From assembly GCA_047602055.1 (NCBI GenBank), contig JASGIG010000001.1, positions 496,001 to 560,000 of the forward strand: 64,000 bases of DNA, read 5' to 3'. How positions within the stretch are numbered: the first letter of the stretch is position 1; the number at the start of each line of letters is the position of its first letter. The notes beneath the pieces were generated by a model, which saw only the letters and a program-made list of their open reading frames with translations, ran no database searches and was not told the DNA's origin. Of this stretch, positions 15,298 through 23,510 are shown piece by piece. The position numbers and the translations under genes are program-made. The stretch comes from JAODBQ01 sp047602055. GTDB lineage: Bacteria; Actinomycetota; Acidimicrobiia; Acidimicrobiales; Ilumatobacteraceae.

Positions 15298-16350
15298 TCA
15301 GGCGCCGGTGAGCTCGCGGCGGACGATGCGCGCGGCTTCGATCATCGAGGTGGCCTTGGCGATGGCTTCGGCGCGGTGGAAGTACTTGAAGCCGCAGTCG
15401 GGGGCGATCACCAGGCGGTCGGCGGGGACGTGGGCGAGCGCGGCGTGGATCCGGTCGACGACGGTGGCGACCGGCTCGGGTGCCGGGTCGTGCAGGTCGA
15501 GGACGCCGAGCTCGACGCGCTTGGACGTCAGCTCGTCGAGCACCGCCAGGTCGAGGCGCGGCTGGGCGGCCTCGACGGAGATCTCGTCGACGGCCGAGCG
15601 GTCCAGCTCGGCGAGGAAGTCGTAGCGCGCCGGTTTGTCGGCGACGTGCCGGCCGTAGCCGAAGCAGACGTGCAGCGCGGTGCGCCCGGCGGCACCGGCG
15701 ACCGCCCGGTCGATCGCGGCGACGCCGTAGTCGGCGGCCGGCTCGGGGCGGGCCTGCAGGTACGGCTCGTCGATCTGGACGATGTCCGCACCGGCGGCGA
15801 ACAGATCGGCGATCTCGGCGGCGACCACGTCGGCGAGCGCCATCGCCAGCTCCTCCTCGCTGGCGTAGTGGTCGTTCTGCGCCTGCTGGGTCATCGTGAA
15901 CGGGCCTGGGATCGTGATCTTGATCGGCCGCTCGGTCACGGCACGGACGACGGCGACCACGTCGGACTCGACGGCGGCGATGCGCCGCAGCGGCCCGGAC
16001 ACCCGCGGCACGGGCACGAGCGCACCGGTGCGGTCCACCCGCTCACCCGGCCGCTCGTGGTCGATCCCCTCCAGCGCGTTGACGAAGCGGTTGGAGTAGC
16101 TCTCCCGACGCACCTCGCCGTCGGTGACGATGTCGAACCCGACACGGACCTGTTCGAGAACCGCCACCTGCGTGGCGTCGGCATGCGCCTCGTCGAGGAA
16201 CCCGTCGTCGACACGCCAGAGCGAGTGCCGCTCGACGCGCACGGGCAGGTGGCTGTCGAGGTCGTCCTTGTCGATCAGCCAGCGCGGCTGGCTCCAACTG
16301 CCGACCAGCGTCGTCGGCAGCAGCGGAAGGTCGGCGAGTCGTTCGTTCAC
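15298..16350 (-). CDS. MetE-like cobalamin-independent methionine synthase, C-terminal-domain-only form
   Basis: 350 aa from GTG 16350. It corresponds only to the catalytic barrel of MetE (LPTTLVGSWSQPRW at the start; IVTDGEVRRESY). Candidate zinc ligands are visible as His and Cys in LHVCFGYG and the late Cys in IAPDCGFKYFHR. The N-terminal MetE domain is absent, as in core-MetE/Mes-type proteins that take methyl groups from donors other than polyglutamylated folate. The methyl donor cannot be inferred. It stands alone between convergent and co-directional small genes. Confidence 0.85.
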   Translation of the reverse strand: MNERLADLPLLPTTLVGSWSQPRWLIDKDDLDSHLPVRVERHSLWRVDDGFLDEAHADATQVAVLEQVRVGFDIVTDGEVRRESYSNRFVNALEGIDHERPGERVDRTGALVPVPRVSGPLRRIAAVESDVVAVVRAVTERPIKITIPGPFTMTQQAQNDHYASEEELAMALADVVAAEIADLFAAGADIVQIDEPYLQARPEPAADYGVAAIDRAVAGAAGRTALHVCFGYGRHVADKPARYDFLAELDRSAVDEISVEAAQPRLDLAVLDELTSKRVELGVLDLHDPAPEPVATVVDRIHAALAHVPADRLVIAPDCGFKYFHRAEAIAKATSMIEAARIVRRELTGA

Positions 16351-16413
16351 CGGGGCATCATGCCCGCGGCCGACCTCCCGCCGGGAGCCGAACTCGGCGC
16401 TGCGATGCGACCG

Positions 16414-16572
16414 TCAGGCGTCGCGTCGCCGGAAGATGCTGTACCCCCCGGGGCCGACCAGGCAGCCGAGCACGATCAGCGCGATGCCGAAGATGAACTG
16501 CCCCTGGAACAGTTGCACGATGCCGACGATCACCAGGATCGTGGCGATGAGCCACAGAACGAATGCGCTCAC
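16414..16572 (-). CDS. Small two-helix membrane protein (52 aa)
   Basis: GTG 16572 is preceded by a strong Shine-Dalgarno (GAGGAG). The 52 residues are almost entirely hydrophobic: one helix about residues 3-20 (AFVLWLIATILVIVGIV), a second about 27-40, then a short loop GPGGYSIF and a basic end RRRDA. The Arg cluster suggests a cytoplasmic C-terminus. Similar tiny proteins are frequent in actinobacteria but no function is known. Confidence 0.7.
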   Translation of the reverse strand: MSAFVLWLIATILVIVGIVQLFQGQFIFGIALIVLGCLVGPGGYSIFRRRDA

Positions 16573-16685
16573 GGCGCCTCCTCTTCCTCAACGGTTGTCC
16601 GACGAGTACCCCGGTCGGGCTGCCCGAAACCGTTGCGGCGACGACCCACCCGTTCGGGGCAACGTCCGCGCTCCCGACTCGACCG

Positions 16686-16994
16686 TCAGGGCGCGACCGT
16701 CGCCCCGGCGGCGTTGAGCAGCCTGGTCGCCGCGCGCTTGCCACGCCCCCAGTCCCAGATCGCCATCTTCTCGTAGGTCTGGGCCGTGAGCTGCGTCTGC
16801 GTCGGCGAGACCGGCTGCACGGTGACGTTGATCTGCGAGCCCCACGACCACAGCGACGCGTCCCGCACGAACGCCCACACGCCAGGCCGCGACTTGGTCG
16901 GGTCGTAGCGGTACTTCAGCTGCGTCGCCGCGTGCTGCAGGACGGGGAACAACTGCTCGGCGGGATGCTGGGTCGTGCCCTGCACGGTGGCCAT
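16686..16994 (-). CDS. Conserved-looking small protein of unknown function
   Basis: 102 aa with a good Shine-Dalgarno (GAGGAGGAG) before ATG 16994. It has no signal peptide or membrane segment. It starts MATVQGTTQHPAEQLFPVLQ, contains several Trp (VWAFVRDASLWSWGSQINVT) and alternates beta-type residues. The layout of helix, strands and closing helix (GRGKRAATRLLNAAG) could be a small SRPBCC-like ligand fold, but this is a guess from pattern only. It precedes the monooxygenase gene in the same direction. Confidence 0.6.
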   Translation of the reverse strand: MATVQGTTQHPAEQLFPVLQHAATQLKYRYDPTKSRPGVWAFVRDASLWSWGSQINVTVQPVSPTQTQLTAQTYEKMAIWDWGRGKRAATRLLNAAGATVAP

Positions 16995-17037
16995 GTGACG
17001 GACTCCTCCTCGACGACGCGGGATGCGACGAAGGGCG

Positions 17038-18827
17038 TCAGTCTGTCGTCAGCTCCAGGCCTTCCAGCGTTCCCGCGGCGCGCCAGTCCTCCAGCACCTT
17101 GGCGAAGGCGATCGGCCCGGCGCCGTACGGCGACTCGGCCAGGCTGCGCTCGGCAGGCCGACCCTCGTTGTTGTAGTAGCCGGGCGTGCACGACTCCAGG
17201 AACGCCAGGCGGTCGAGGGCCAGCGACAGGATCGTCTCCACCCACGCGGCCTCGGCCTCGGCCGTGGGTTCCAGCGTGCGCACGTCGTGGTCGAGGGCGT
17301 GGCGCAGCACGTAGGCCGCGTGACGCGACTGCTCGTCGAGCATGTGCGGGAAGTTGACGGTGAAGCCGGACTGGGTGTTGGAGAAGATGAACACGTTCGG
17401 GAAGCCACGGGTGAACATGCCGTGCAGCGTCGCCGTGCCGCCGTCCCACTTCTGCTCGAGCGACAGCCCGTCGCGGCCGATCAGGTCGTAGCCGGAGCGG
17501 CGGGTGTAGCCCGTACCGACCTCGAAGCCGGTGGCGAAGACCAGGCAGTCCACCGGGTACTCGACGCCGTCGAACACCACGCCGCGCTCGTTGATCGTCG
17601 ACACGCCATGGCCGTTGGTGTCGACGAGCGTCACGTTCGGTCGGTTGTAGGCCTGCAGGTACTCGTCGTGGAAGCACGGCCGCTTGCAGAACTGGCGGTA
17701 CCACGGCTTGAGCGCCTCGGCGGTCGTTGCATCTGCAACGACCTCGTCGACCCGGGCGCGGATCTGCTCCATCTTCTCGAAGTCGGCCAGCTCCATGTTC
17801 TGCGCCAGCGCCTCGGCGTCGATGGCCGCCGACGGCTGCTGGCGCAGCCGTACCAGCAGCTTGCCGATGATGTCGGTCCAGCCGTCGTTGACCAGGTCCT
17901 CGTCGGCGAAGCCACCCGACACCAGCGTGTTGAAGTTGTCCATCCGCTGCTTCTGCCAGCCGGGCCCGAGGCTCGCCGCCCACTCGGGATCGGTCGGGCG
18001 GTTGTGGCGGACGTCGATCGACGACGGCGTGCGCTGGAACACGTAGAGGTGCTCGGCGCCCTCGGCGAGGTGGGGGATGCACTGCACGGCGGTGGCGCCG
18101 GTGCCGATGATCCCGACGCGCTTGCCGGCCAGCCCGGTGAGGTTCCCGTCGGAGTCGCCGCCGGTGTACTGGTAGTCCCAGCGGCTGGTGTGGAACGTGT
18201 GGCCCCGGAACGTCTCGATCCCGTCGATCGCCGGCAGCTTCGGGCGGTGCAGCGGCCCGTTGGCCATCACCACGAAGCGGGCGCGCATCGCGTCGCCGCG
18301 GTTGGTCGACACGATCCACCGCGCCACGGCGTCGTCCCAGCGCAGCTCGGTGACCTCGGTCTGGAAGCAGGCGTTGCGGTACAGGTCGAAGTGCCGCCCG
18401 ATCGCCGCGCTGTGGGCGAGGATCTCCGGGGCGTGGGTGTACTTCTCCTTCGGCACGTAGCCGAGCTCTTCGAGCAGTGGGAGATAGACGTACGACTCGA
18501 CGTCGCACATCGCCCCCGGGTAGCGGTCCAGTACCAGGTGCCGCCGAAGTCACCGCCCTTCTCGACGATGCGCAGGTCGTCGATGCCGGCCTGGCGCAGC
18601 CGGGCGCCGGCGAGCAGGCCGCCGAAGCCGCCGCCGACGATCAGCACGTCGACGTCGTCGGTCAGCGGCTCGCGCTCGACCGGGGCGACGTACGGGTCGT
18701 CGAGGTAGTGGACGAGCTCACCGGCGATCTCCCGGTACTGGGCGTTGCCATCGGTGCGGATCCGCTTGTCCCGCTCGGCGCGGTACCTGTCGCGGAGGGC
18801 GTCGGGATCGAACGTGCTGGTCGCCAT
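17038..18827 (-). pseudogene. Baeyer-Villiger-type FAD monooxygenase, split by a one-base deletion
   Basis: The N-terminal frame (ATG 18827, MATSTFDPDALRDRYRAERD) carries the FAD site VDVLIVGGGFGGLLAG and breaks at DFGGTWYW. The rest continues in another frame as MCDVESYVYLPLLEELGYVP. Adding one A next to base 18527 would restore the expected WNRYPGAMCDVES. The fingerprint F-x-G-x3-H-x3-W is present (FRGHTFHTSRWD), as is the second nucleotide site GIIGTGATAVQ. Corrected length is 596 aa, normal for cyclohexanone-monooxygenase-like enzymes that turn ketones into esters with NADPH and O2. It is either decay or a sequencing error in a short A-run. Confidence 0.85.
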
Positions 18828-18857
18828 CGCGAACGTTGTAGTCGGCAACGACCGTCG

Positions 18858-19049
18858 TCAACGACGCGAGCCGCCCACCAGGCGCATCACGCCCCAGACG
18901 ATCAGGGCGATGACCGCGGCGAACAGCAGCACCTCGAACAGGACGTGGACGATCGAGCCGACGATCGAGCCGATCACGAACAGGGCGACGATGCCACCGA
19001 CGATCCACGGCCACAGGCTCGGCGGGCGCTCCAGGTCGTCGTCAGCCAC
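18858..19049 (-). CDS. Small two-helix membrane protein (63 aa)
   Basis: GTG 19049 overlaps the end of the upstream hydrolase gene by 8 bases, so translation is coupled. The acidic start MADDDLERPPSLWP is followed by two hydrophobic segments (WIVGGIVALFVIGSIVGSIV and VLLFAAVIALIVWGVMRLV) and a basic GGSRR end. Function is unknown; the coupling suggests that it acts with, or anchors, the hydrolase. Confidence 0.7.
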   Translation of the reverse strand: MADDDLERPPSLWPWIVGGIVALFVIGSIVGSIVHVLFEVLLFAAVIALIVWGVMRLVGGSRR

Positions 19050-19779
19050 CGGCGGGCGCCTCCGCGGTCGTCGGCGCGGCGAACGTCGCCGGCAGCCACT
19101 CGTCGAGTCGTTCCTGGAGGATCGGCCCGCTGCGCGCCAGCGCGTGACCGTCGCCAGGCAGGCGCACGACCTCGCCGGCGCCGGCGATCATCCGCACCAT
19201 CTCGCTGGCCTCGATCGGCAGGATCTCGTCGCGGTCGCCGTGGAACAGCAGCAGCGGCCGGCCGCCGAGCCCGCCGGCCACCTCGCACCCCGCGGACTGC
19301 GTGGCGAACGTGACCACGCCGGCGACGAGGTCGCGCAGGCCGACACCGACGCGCACCGCGATCGCCCCGCCGAAGCTGTGCCCCATCGTCACCACCCGCT
19401 CGGCACCGTTCGAGCCGATCACCAGCTGCACCGCGGCGGCGAGGTCGATCGAGCAGGCCTCGATGTCGTTCGGCTTGCGGTAGCCGACGCGCAGCACCGG
19501 CGTACCCGCTGCCGACCACTGCTCGCCGAGGCGCTGGTACAGGCCCTCGGCCGGGCCGAGCAGGCCGCCCATCGCCCCGCCACAGCACACCAGGGCGTTG
19601 CCGGACGGCTCGACATCGTCGGGCGGCTCGTGCCACAGGATCGTCAGCAGCCCGCGCATGCAGTAGATCTCCAGGTGGCGCAGCGTCGGCGTGATCCGCA
19701 CCTCCTGGGTGCCGAACACGTCGAGCGCGTCCAGCGGCGTCTGCGGCATGTCGCTCCGGTGCTGGGACCCCTCGTCCAC
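19042..19779 (-). CDS. Alpha/beta hydrolase
   Basis: 245 aa from GTG 19779, picked because TAGGGT ends 7 nt upstream; ATG 19749 with a GGAG ribosome site is the alternative. The catalytic triad is visible: nucleophile Ser in MGHSFGG, Asp in HGDRDEILP, His in GDGHAL. The core resembles dienelactone-hydrolase-like esterases, but the substrate is unknown. It is divergent from marR, sharing one symmetric promoter block, and overlaps the small membrane protein downstream. Confidence 0.85.
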   Translation of the reverse strand: MDEGSQHRSDMPQTPLDALDVFGTQEVRITPTLRHLEIYCMRGLLTILWHEPPDDVEPSGNALVCCGGAMGGLLGPAEGLYQRLGEQWSAAGTPVLRVGYRKPNDIEACSIDLAAAVQLVIGSNGAERVVTMGHSFGGAIAVRVGVGLRDLVAGVVTFATQSAGCEVAGGLGGRPLLLFHGDRDEILPIEASEMVRMIAGAGEVVRLPGDGHALARSGPILQERLDEWLPATFAAPTTAEAPAGG

Positions 19780-19785
19780 CGCGCG

Positions 19786-19791
19786 TACCCT
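19786..19791. promoter_or_regulatory. Shared bidirectional -10 block TACCCTA
   Basis: Read on the plus strand TACCCT is 9 nt before the marR ATG. On the minus strand TAGGGT (19792-19787) is 7 nt before the hydrolase GTG. Two divergent promoters therefore use the same 7 bp and must compete; MarR binding here would shut both. Confidence 0.5.
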
Positions 19792-19800
19792 ACTGCGGCT

Positions 19801-20397
19801 ATGCCAACGGCAACAGGGGGTCGGCACGACCGCGAGAACTACGAGCTCGGGGTGCGCATCGCCGTCGCCTGGAGTGAGATCCGCCGGGGCGCGGGGATGG
19901 GCACGGTGCGCGACTACCTGTTCGGCACCGGCGACGACCGCCTCGACCAGGGGCAGATGGACACGCTCGACCTGCTCGCCCAGCGCCCGTCGTGGCGGAT
20001 GAGCGACCTCGCCGAGGCGCTGCGGGTCGACCCGTCGACGGCGACGCGGGCCGTGCAGCGCCTGGTCAACGTCGATCTGGCCGTGCGCCGGCCGTCCGAC
20101 GAGGACGGGCGGGTGGTCATCGTCGAGATCAGCGACAAGGGTCGCGCCCGCCATCGCACCGTCGCCGACCGGCGGATGGTGCTGATGAGCCACATGCTCA
20201 AGGCGTTCACCCCCGCCGAGCGCCCGATGCTCGCCGACATGCTCGAGCGCTTCGTCGTCGCCGTCGACCAGTTCGTCGACGACCTTGATCGTGCTCCGGT
20301 CGCAGCCAAGCTGCTCCCTGCGCCTACCGTGCTCGCCGCCTCCGCTTCGCTTCGGCGCTCGCCGCGTCTTGGATCGCGGGCGAAGCCCGACAAGTAG
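19801..20397 (+). CDS. MarR-family regulator with a repeat-encoded C-terminal tail
   Basis: 198 aa. The winged helix is clear: LDLLAQRPSWRMSDLAEALR, VDPSTATRAVQRLVN, then the wing RRPSDEDGRVVIVEISDKGR. The dimerisation helices end at about residue 162 (VVAVDQFVDD). Residues 163-198 are encoded by an HPR repeat and read LDRAPVAAKLLPAPTVLAAS and onward, with no family resemblance. The repeat seems to have removed the original stop and lent its own frame. Likely targets are the divergent hydrolase and itself. Confidence 0.88.
   Translation: MPTATGGRHDRENYELGVRIAVAWSEIRRGAGMGTVRDYLFGTGDDRLDQGQMDTLDLLAQRPSWRMSDLAEALRVDPSTATRAVQRLVNVDLAVRRPSDEDGRVVIVEISDKGRARHRTVADRRMVLMSHMLKAFTPAERPMLADMLERFVVAVDQFVDDLDRAPVAAKLLPAPTVLAASASLRRSPRLGSRAKPDK
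20287..20376 (+). repeat. HPR element, copy 2 (inside marR 3' end)
   Basis: GATCGTGCTCCGGTC, then hairpin GCAGC-CAA-GCTGC (20302-20314), then the GTGCTCGCCGCCTCCGC block and TTGGATCG. It is read in frame by marR and lies just before the sigH promoter hexamer. Confidence 0.8.
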
Positions 20398-20400
20398 CGT
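20395..20400 (+). promoter_or_regulatory. -10 hexamer TAGCGT of the sigH promoter
   Basis: TAGCGT overlaps the marR stop codon and is followed by 6 nt and the sigH ATG. It fits a leaderless transcript. No SigH-type GGAAT/GTT promoter is visible here. Confidence 0.5.
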
Positions 20401-20406
20401 GCGCGC

Positions 20407-21015
20407 ATGGCCGAGCGTTCGGACTTCGCAGCGGAGGCGATGCAGTACGCCCCGCAGCTGTACAGCGCCGCGCTGCGGATGACCCGCAACCGATCCGACG
20501 CCGAAGACCTCGTCCAGGAGACGTACCTGCGGGCCTACCGCAGCTACCACACGTTCGACGGCGGCACGAACCTGCGCGCCTGGCTGTTCCGGATCCTGAC
20601 GAACACGTTCATCAACGTGTACCGGGCCAAGCAGCGCCGGCCGATCGAGGACGAGCTGGCCGACATCGAAGACCTGTACATGTACAAGCGGCTCGGCGAC
20701 ATCGAGGCCAGCCGCAGCGCCGAAGACACCCTGTTCGACATGTTCACCGACGACGAGGTCAAGCAAGCCCTGGAGGACCTCCCGGAGAACTTCCGCCTCC
20801 CGGTGCTGCTCGCCGACGTCGAGGACTTCTCGTACAAGGAGATCGCCGAGATCCTCGACATCCCAATCGGCACGGTGATGTCCCGCCTGCACCGGGGAAG
20901 AAGGGCGATGCAGAAGCGGTTGACCGACTTCGCAACCGAACGCGGGTTGCTCGCACGGACCCCCACCAGAGGCGGCGATCCCGTGCCCGATCCGGAAGCA
21001 ACGATCCATGGGTGA
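20407..21015 (+). CDS. sigH: SigH/SigR-type ECF RNA polymerase sigma factor
   Basis: 202 aa. Region 2 reads RNRSDAEDLVQETYLRAYRS with FDGGTNLRAWLFRILTNTFI, a strong match to the actinobacterial oxidative-stress sigma group. Region 4 has ALEDLPENFRLPVLLADVED and the HTH FSYKEIAEILDIPIGTVMSR. In Streptomyces and mycobacteria this group controls the thiol-oxidative and heat stress regulon and is held by a zinc anti-sigma. The next gene overlaps by 8 bases and encodes exactly that partner. Confidence 0.93.
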   Translation: MAERSDFAAEAMQYAPQLYSAALRMTRNRSDAEDLVQETYLRAYRSYHTFDGGTNLRAWLFRILTNTFINVYRAKQRRPIEDELADIEDLYMYKRLGDIEASRSAEDTLFDMFTDDEVKQALEDLPENFRLPVLLADVEDFSYKEIAEILDIPIGTVMSRLHRGRRAMQKRLTDFATERGLLARTPTRGGDPVPDPEATIHG

Positions 21016-21247
21016 CTGCAACGAGACCCTGCGGGAGCTGGAGCAGTTCCTCGACCACGAGCTGACCGACGAGGCGCGCGAGGCGATCCATGCGCACCTC
21101 GGCGGCTGCGAGCACTGCCTGGAGACGTTCGACTTCCACGCCGAGCTGCGCCTGGTGATCGCCCGCAAGTGCCGCAACGACGAGCTGCCGCCCGGCCTGC
21201 TGGCCCGGATCGAGCAGTGCTTCGGCGACGACCTCACCCAACCCTGA
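21008..21247 (+). CDS. rsrA: RsrA/RshA-type zinc-binding redox anti-sigma factor
   Basis: 79 aa. The ZAS motif H-x3-C-x2-C is present as H30-LGG-C34-EH-C37, with an upstream C4 and a downstream Cys in ARKCRNDELP, the same set of redox Cys seen in RsrA. Oxidation forms a disulfide, releases zinc and frees the sigma factor. It overlaps sigH by 8 bases, so both are made together. No membrane segment, as expected for a soluble anti-sigma. Confidence 0.92.
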   Translation: MGDCNETLRELEQFLDHELTDEAREAIHAHLGGCEHCLETFDFHAELRLVIARKCRNDELPPGLLARIEQCFGDDLTQP

Positions 21248-21316
21248 CCGACGCCGCTCCGGCACGACGTTCACGCGGCGGAAACACGCTCGACCGACCG
21301 CCGACATCCAGCCGAG

Positions 21317-21344
21317 TAATGTTGGTCTGATCAAAGTTTGAGCA
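21317..21344 (+). promoter_or_regulatory. Promoter TAATGT and operator-like dyad ahead of the ABC transporter
   Basis: A -10 TAATGT (21317-21322) is followed at the predicted transcription start by the dyad TGATCAAA-G-TTTGAGCA (21328-21344; one mismatch). The AT-rich 9-mer ATCAAAGTT inside it (21330-21338) recurs in the promoter of the aldo-keto reductase/Rieske operon at 29403-29411. Confidence 0.55.
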
Positions 21345-21381
21345 CATCAACACGGCTCGGACGTGAGCACGGGGAGGACCG

Positions 21382-22506
21382 ATGGCTGGATACACGCGGA
21401 GGGAGCTGATCGAGCGATCACTTGCCGGCGCCGGCGCGCTGACGATCGGCGCCCTGCTCCTGCAGGCCTGCGGATCGGATTCGAAGTCGCCGGCGACCAC
21501 CGGCGGGGCCACCACTACCACCACCGGCGGTGCGTCGACGACCGCCGGATCGACCTCGCCGACGAGCGCCGGATCGATCCCCGACACGCTGACCAAAGCC
21601 GGCCTGCAGCTGTCGTGGACGCACAGCGTGCAGTTCGGCGGCAGCTACCTGGCGCTCGACCGCAAGTACTACGCCCAGGAGGGCATCGACATCACGCTCA
21701 GCCCGGGTGGCCCGAACGTGGCGGGCGACGCCCAGACCGTCAGTGGTGCAGTGCTGATGAACATCTCGGCCGGCGACGGTGTCGCCCGCTCCAACGAGCA
21801 GGGCGCGAAGCTGAAGATCGTCGGCATGCAGTACCAGAAGAGCCCGCAGACCCTGCTGTCGCTGAAGGACAAGGACATCACCAAGCCGCAGGACCTCGTC
21901 GGCAAGCGGATCGCCGTGTCGGGCGCGGACAACCCCGGCCTGCTGGCGTTCCTGAAGACCAACGGCATCGAGGAATCGCAGGTGACGCTGGTGCCCAGCC
22001 AGTACGACCCGGCGGTGCTCACCGCCGACCAGGCCGACGCGATCTTCTGCTTCTACATCGACCTGCCCGTGGCGCTGGAGGTGCAGGGCATCGAGCACAA
22101 CACGATGCTGCTGGCCGACTTCGGCTACAACCCGGCGTCGCAGACCTACACCGTGCTGGAGAGCTCGCTCACCGGCGACAAGCGCGAGCTGGTCAAGCAG
22201 CTGCTGCGTGCCGAGATCCGCGGCTGGCAGGACTACCAGACCGACTACCTGGATGCCGCCAAGCTGGCCGTCAGCATGTTCCCCGACGCCGGCCTCGACC
22301 TGCCGACGCAGGAGGCCCAGGCCAAGGTGCAGCTCGACATCATGTACAGCGACGTCACGGCCGAGAACGGCTTCGCCTGGTTCACCGACGAGACCGTCGC
22401 CGACAACCTGAAGCTGTACGAGCAGCTCGGCATCACGGGCGCCACGGCCGACCTGTTCGACCGCTCGCTCCTCGAGGAGATCTACGCCGAGGGCCCCAAG
22501 ATCTGA
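21382..22506 (+). CDS. ABC transporter substrate-binding lipoprotein, NMT1/THI5-like
   Basis: 374 aa with a good Shine-Dalgarno (GGGGAGGA). The signal contains a twin Arg (YTRRELIERSLAGAGALTIG) and a lipobox ending LLLQAC, so it may be a Tat-exported lipoprotein. A Thr-rich linker follows. The mature domain starts LQLSWTHSVQFGGSYLALDR, a form typical of ThiY/RibY/SsuA-like binders of heterocycles or sulfonates. The Arg/Lys and Tyr content would suit an anionic or aromatic ligand, but the substrate is unknown. First gene of an operon with ATPase, fused permease and a PhyH-type oxygenase. Confidence 0.88.
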   Translation: MAGYTRRELIERSLAGAGALTIGALLLQACGSDSKSPATTGGATTTTTGGASTTAGSTSPTSAGSIPDTLTKAGLQLSWTHSVQFGGSYLALDRKYYAQEGIDITLSPGGPNVAGDAQTVSGAVLMNISAGDGVARSNEQGAKLKIVGMQYQKSPQTLLSLKDKDITKPQDLVGKRIAVSGADNPGLLAFLKTNGIEESQVTLVPSQYDPAVLTADQADAIFCFYIDLPVALEVQGIEHNTMLLADFGYNPASQTYTVLESSLTGDKRELVKQLLRAEIRGWQDYQTDYLDAAKLAVSMFPDAGLDLPTQEAQAKVQLDIMYSDVTAENGFAWFTDETVADNLKLYEQLGITGATADLFDRSLLEEIYAEGPKI

Positions 22507-22515
22507 ACCGTGATG

Positions 22516-22698
22516 TTCGTGCTCCGGTCGCCGCACAGCGGCATCGTTCGTCCTCCGGTCGCAGCCAAGCTGCTCCCGACGCCGGCAGTGCTCGCCGCCT
22601 CCGCTGCGCTTCTGCGCTCGCCGCGTCTTGGACGGGTGCCGACAAACCTGCCGTGCTCGCCGCTTCCGCCGTGCTTGGGCACTCGCCGCTCCTCGGAT
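22516..22698 (+). repeat. HPR array, copies 3a, 3b and a partial 3c
   Basis: Two hairpin units in tandem: GCCGC-ACA-GCGGC (22530-22542) and GCAGC-CAA-GCTGC (22561-22573), each after CTCCGGTC. The long block follows, then a second partial long block at 22650-22698. It fills the 206-base gap between the binding-protein gene and the ATPase gene, inside an apparent operon. Confidence 0.8.
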
Positions 22699-22712
22699 CA
22701 GTGGTGAGCTCG

Positions 22713-23510
22713 ATGCAGCGCGCCGCGCCGACGGTCGCGTGCCATGCGGTCTCGAAGCGCTTCGGCGACGGTGAGCGGGCCGTCGCCGCGCTCGATTCGG
22801 CCGAGCTGGTGCTCGAGCCCGGCACCGTCACCGCGCTCGTCGGCCCGTCGGGCTGCGGCAAGTCGACGCTGCTGCGGATCGTCGCCGGACTGGAGACGCC
22901 GACGAGCGGGTCGGTCGCCATCGACGGCGACACGCCGGCGCGGCTGCGCCGCACCGGGCAGATCGCCGTCGCCTTCCAGGACGCCTCGCTGCTGCCATGG
23001 CGCTCGGTGGCCTCCAACGTCGCGCTGGCCCGCAAGCTGGCCCGTCTGGCACCCGACCCGCAGCGGGTGCAGGAGCTGATCCGCATCGTCGGACTGGAAG
23101 GCTTCGAGCGGGCCAAGCCGGCACAGCTGTCCGGCGGCATGCGCCAGCGCGCCGCGATCGCCCGCTGCCTGGTCACCTCGCCGCGGCTGCTGCTGCTCGA
23201 CGAGCCGTTCGGCGCGGTCGACGAGCCGACCCGGCGCCGGCTGAACCTCGAGCTGCCGCCGACGTGGCAGGACCTCGGCACGACGACGCTGCTCGTGACC
23301 CACTCGATCCCCGAGGCGGTCCTGCTCGCCGACGTCGTCGTGGTGATGACCGCTCGTCCCGGGCGCATTGCCGCCACGGTGCCGGTGGGCCTGCCCCGCC
23401 CGAGACACGCGGCCCATCTGCACACCGACGAGTTCCACACGCTCGTCGATCAGGTCGGCGACCTCCTCGGCGTCGACCGCGACGCCGGCACCGCGCCCCG
23501 CAACCCATGA
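22713..23510 (+). CDS. ABC transporter ATP-binding protein (SsuB/TauB-like)
   Basis: 265 aa from ATG 22713; GTGs at 22701 and 22704 are alternatives. All motifs are present: Walker A GPSGCGKST (44-52), Q-loop FQDASLLPWRSV, signature LSGGMRQRAAIARCL, Walker B LLLLDEPFGAVDEPTRR, H-loop THSIPEA. The Q-loop context LLPW is characteristic of the nitrate/sulfonate/taurine importer group. It overlaps the permease gene by ATGA. Confidence 0.93.
   Translation: MQRAAPTVACHAVSKRFGDGERAVAALDSAELVLEPGTVTALVGPSGCGKSTLLRIVAGLETPTSGSVAIDGDTPARLRRTGQIAVAFQDASLLPWRSVASNVALARKLARLAPDPQRVQELIRIVGLEGFERAKPAQLSGGMRQRAAIARCLVTSPRLLLLDEPFGAVDEPTRRRLNLELPPTWQDLGTTTLLVTHSIPEAVLLADVVVVMTARPGRIAATVPVGLPRPRHAAHLHTDEFHTLVDQVGDLLGVDRDAGTAPRNP

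Noticed and set aside
16351..16413. Riboswitch upstream of the MetE-like gene (B12 or SAM)
   Set aside because: The region before GTG 16350 has no conserved B12-box or SAM-riboswitch core; the space to the next gene is only 63 bases.
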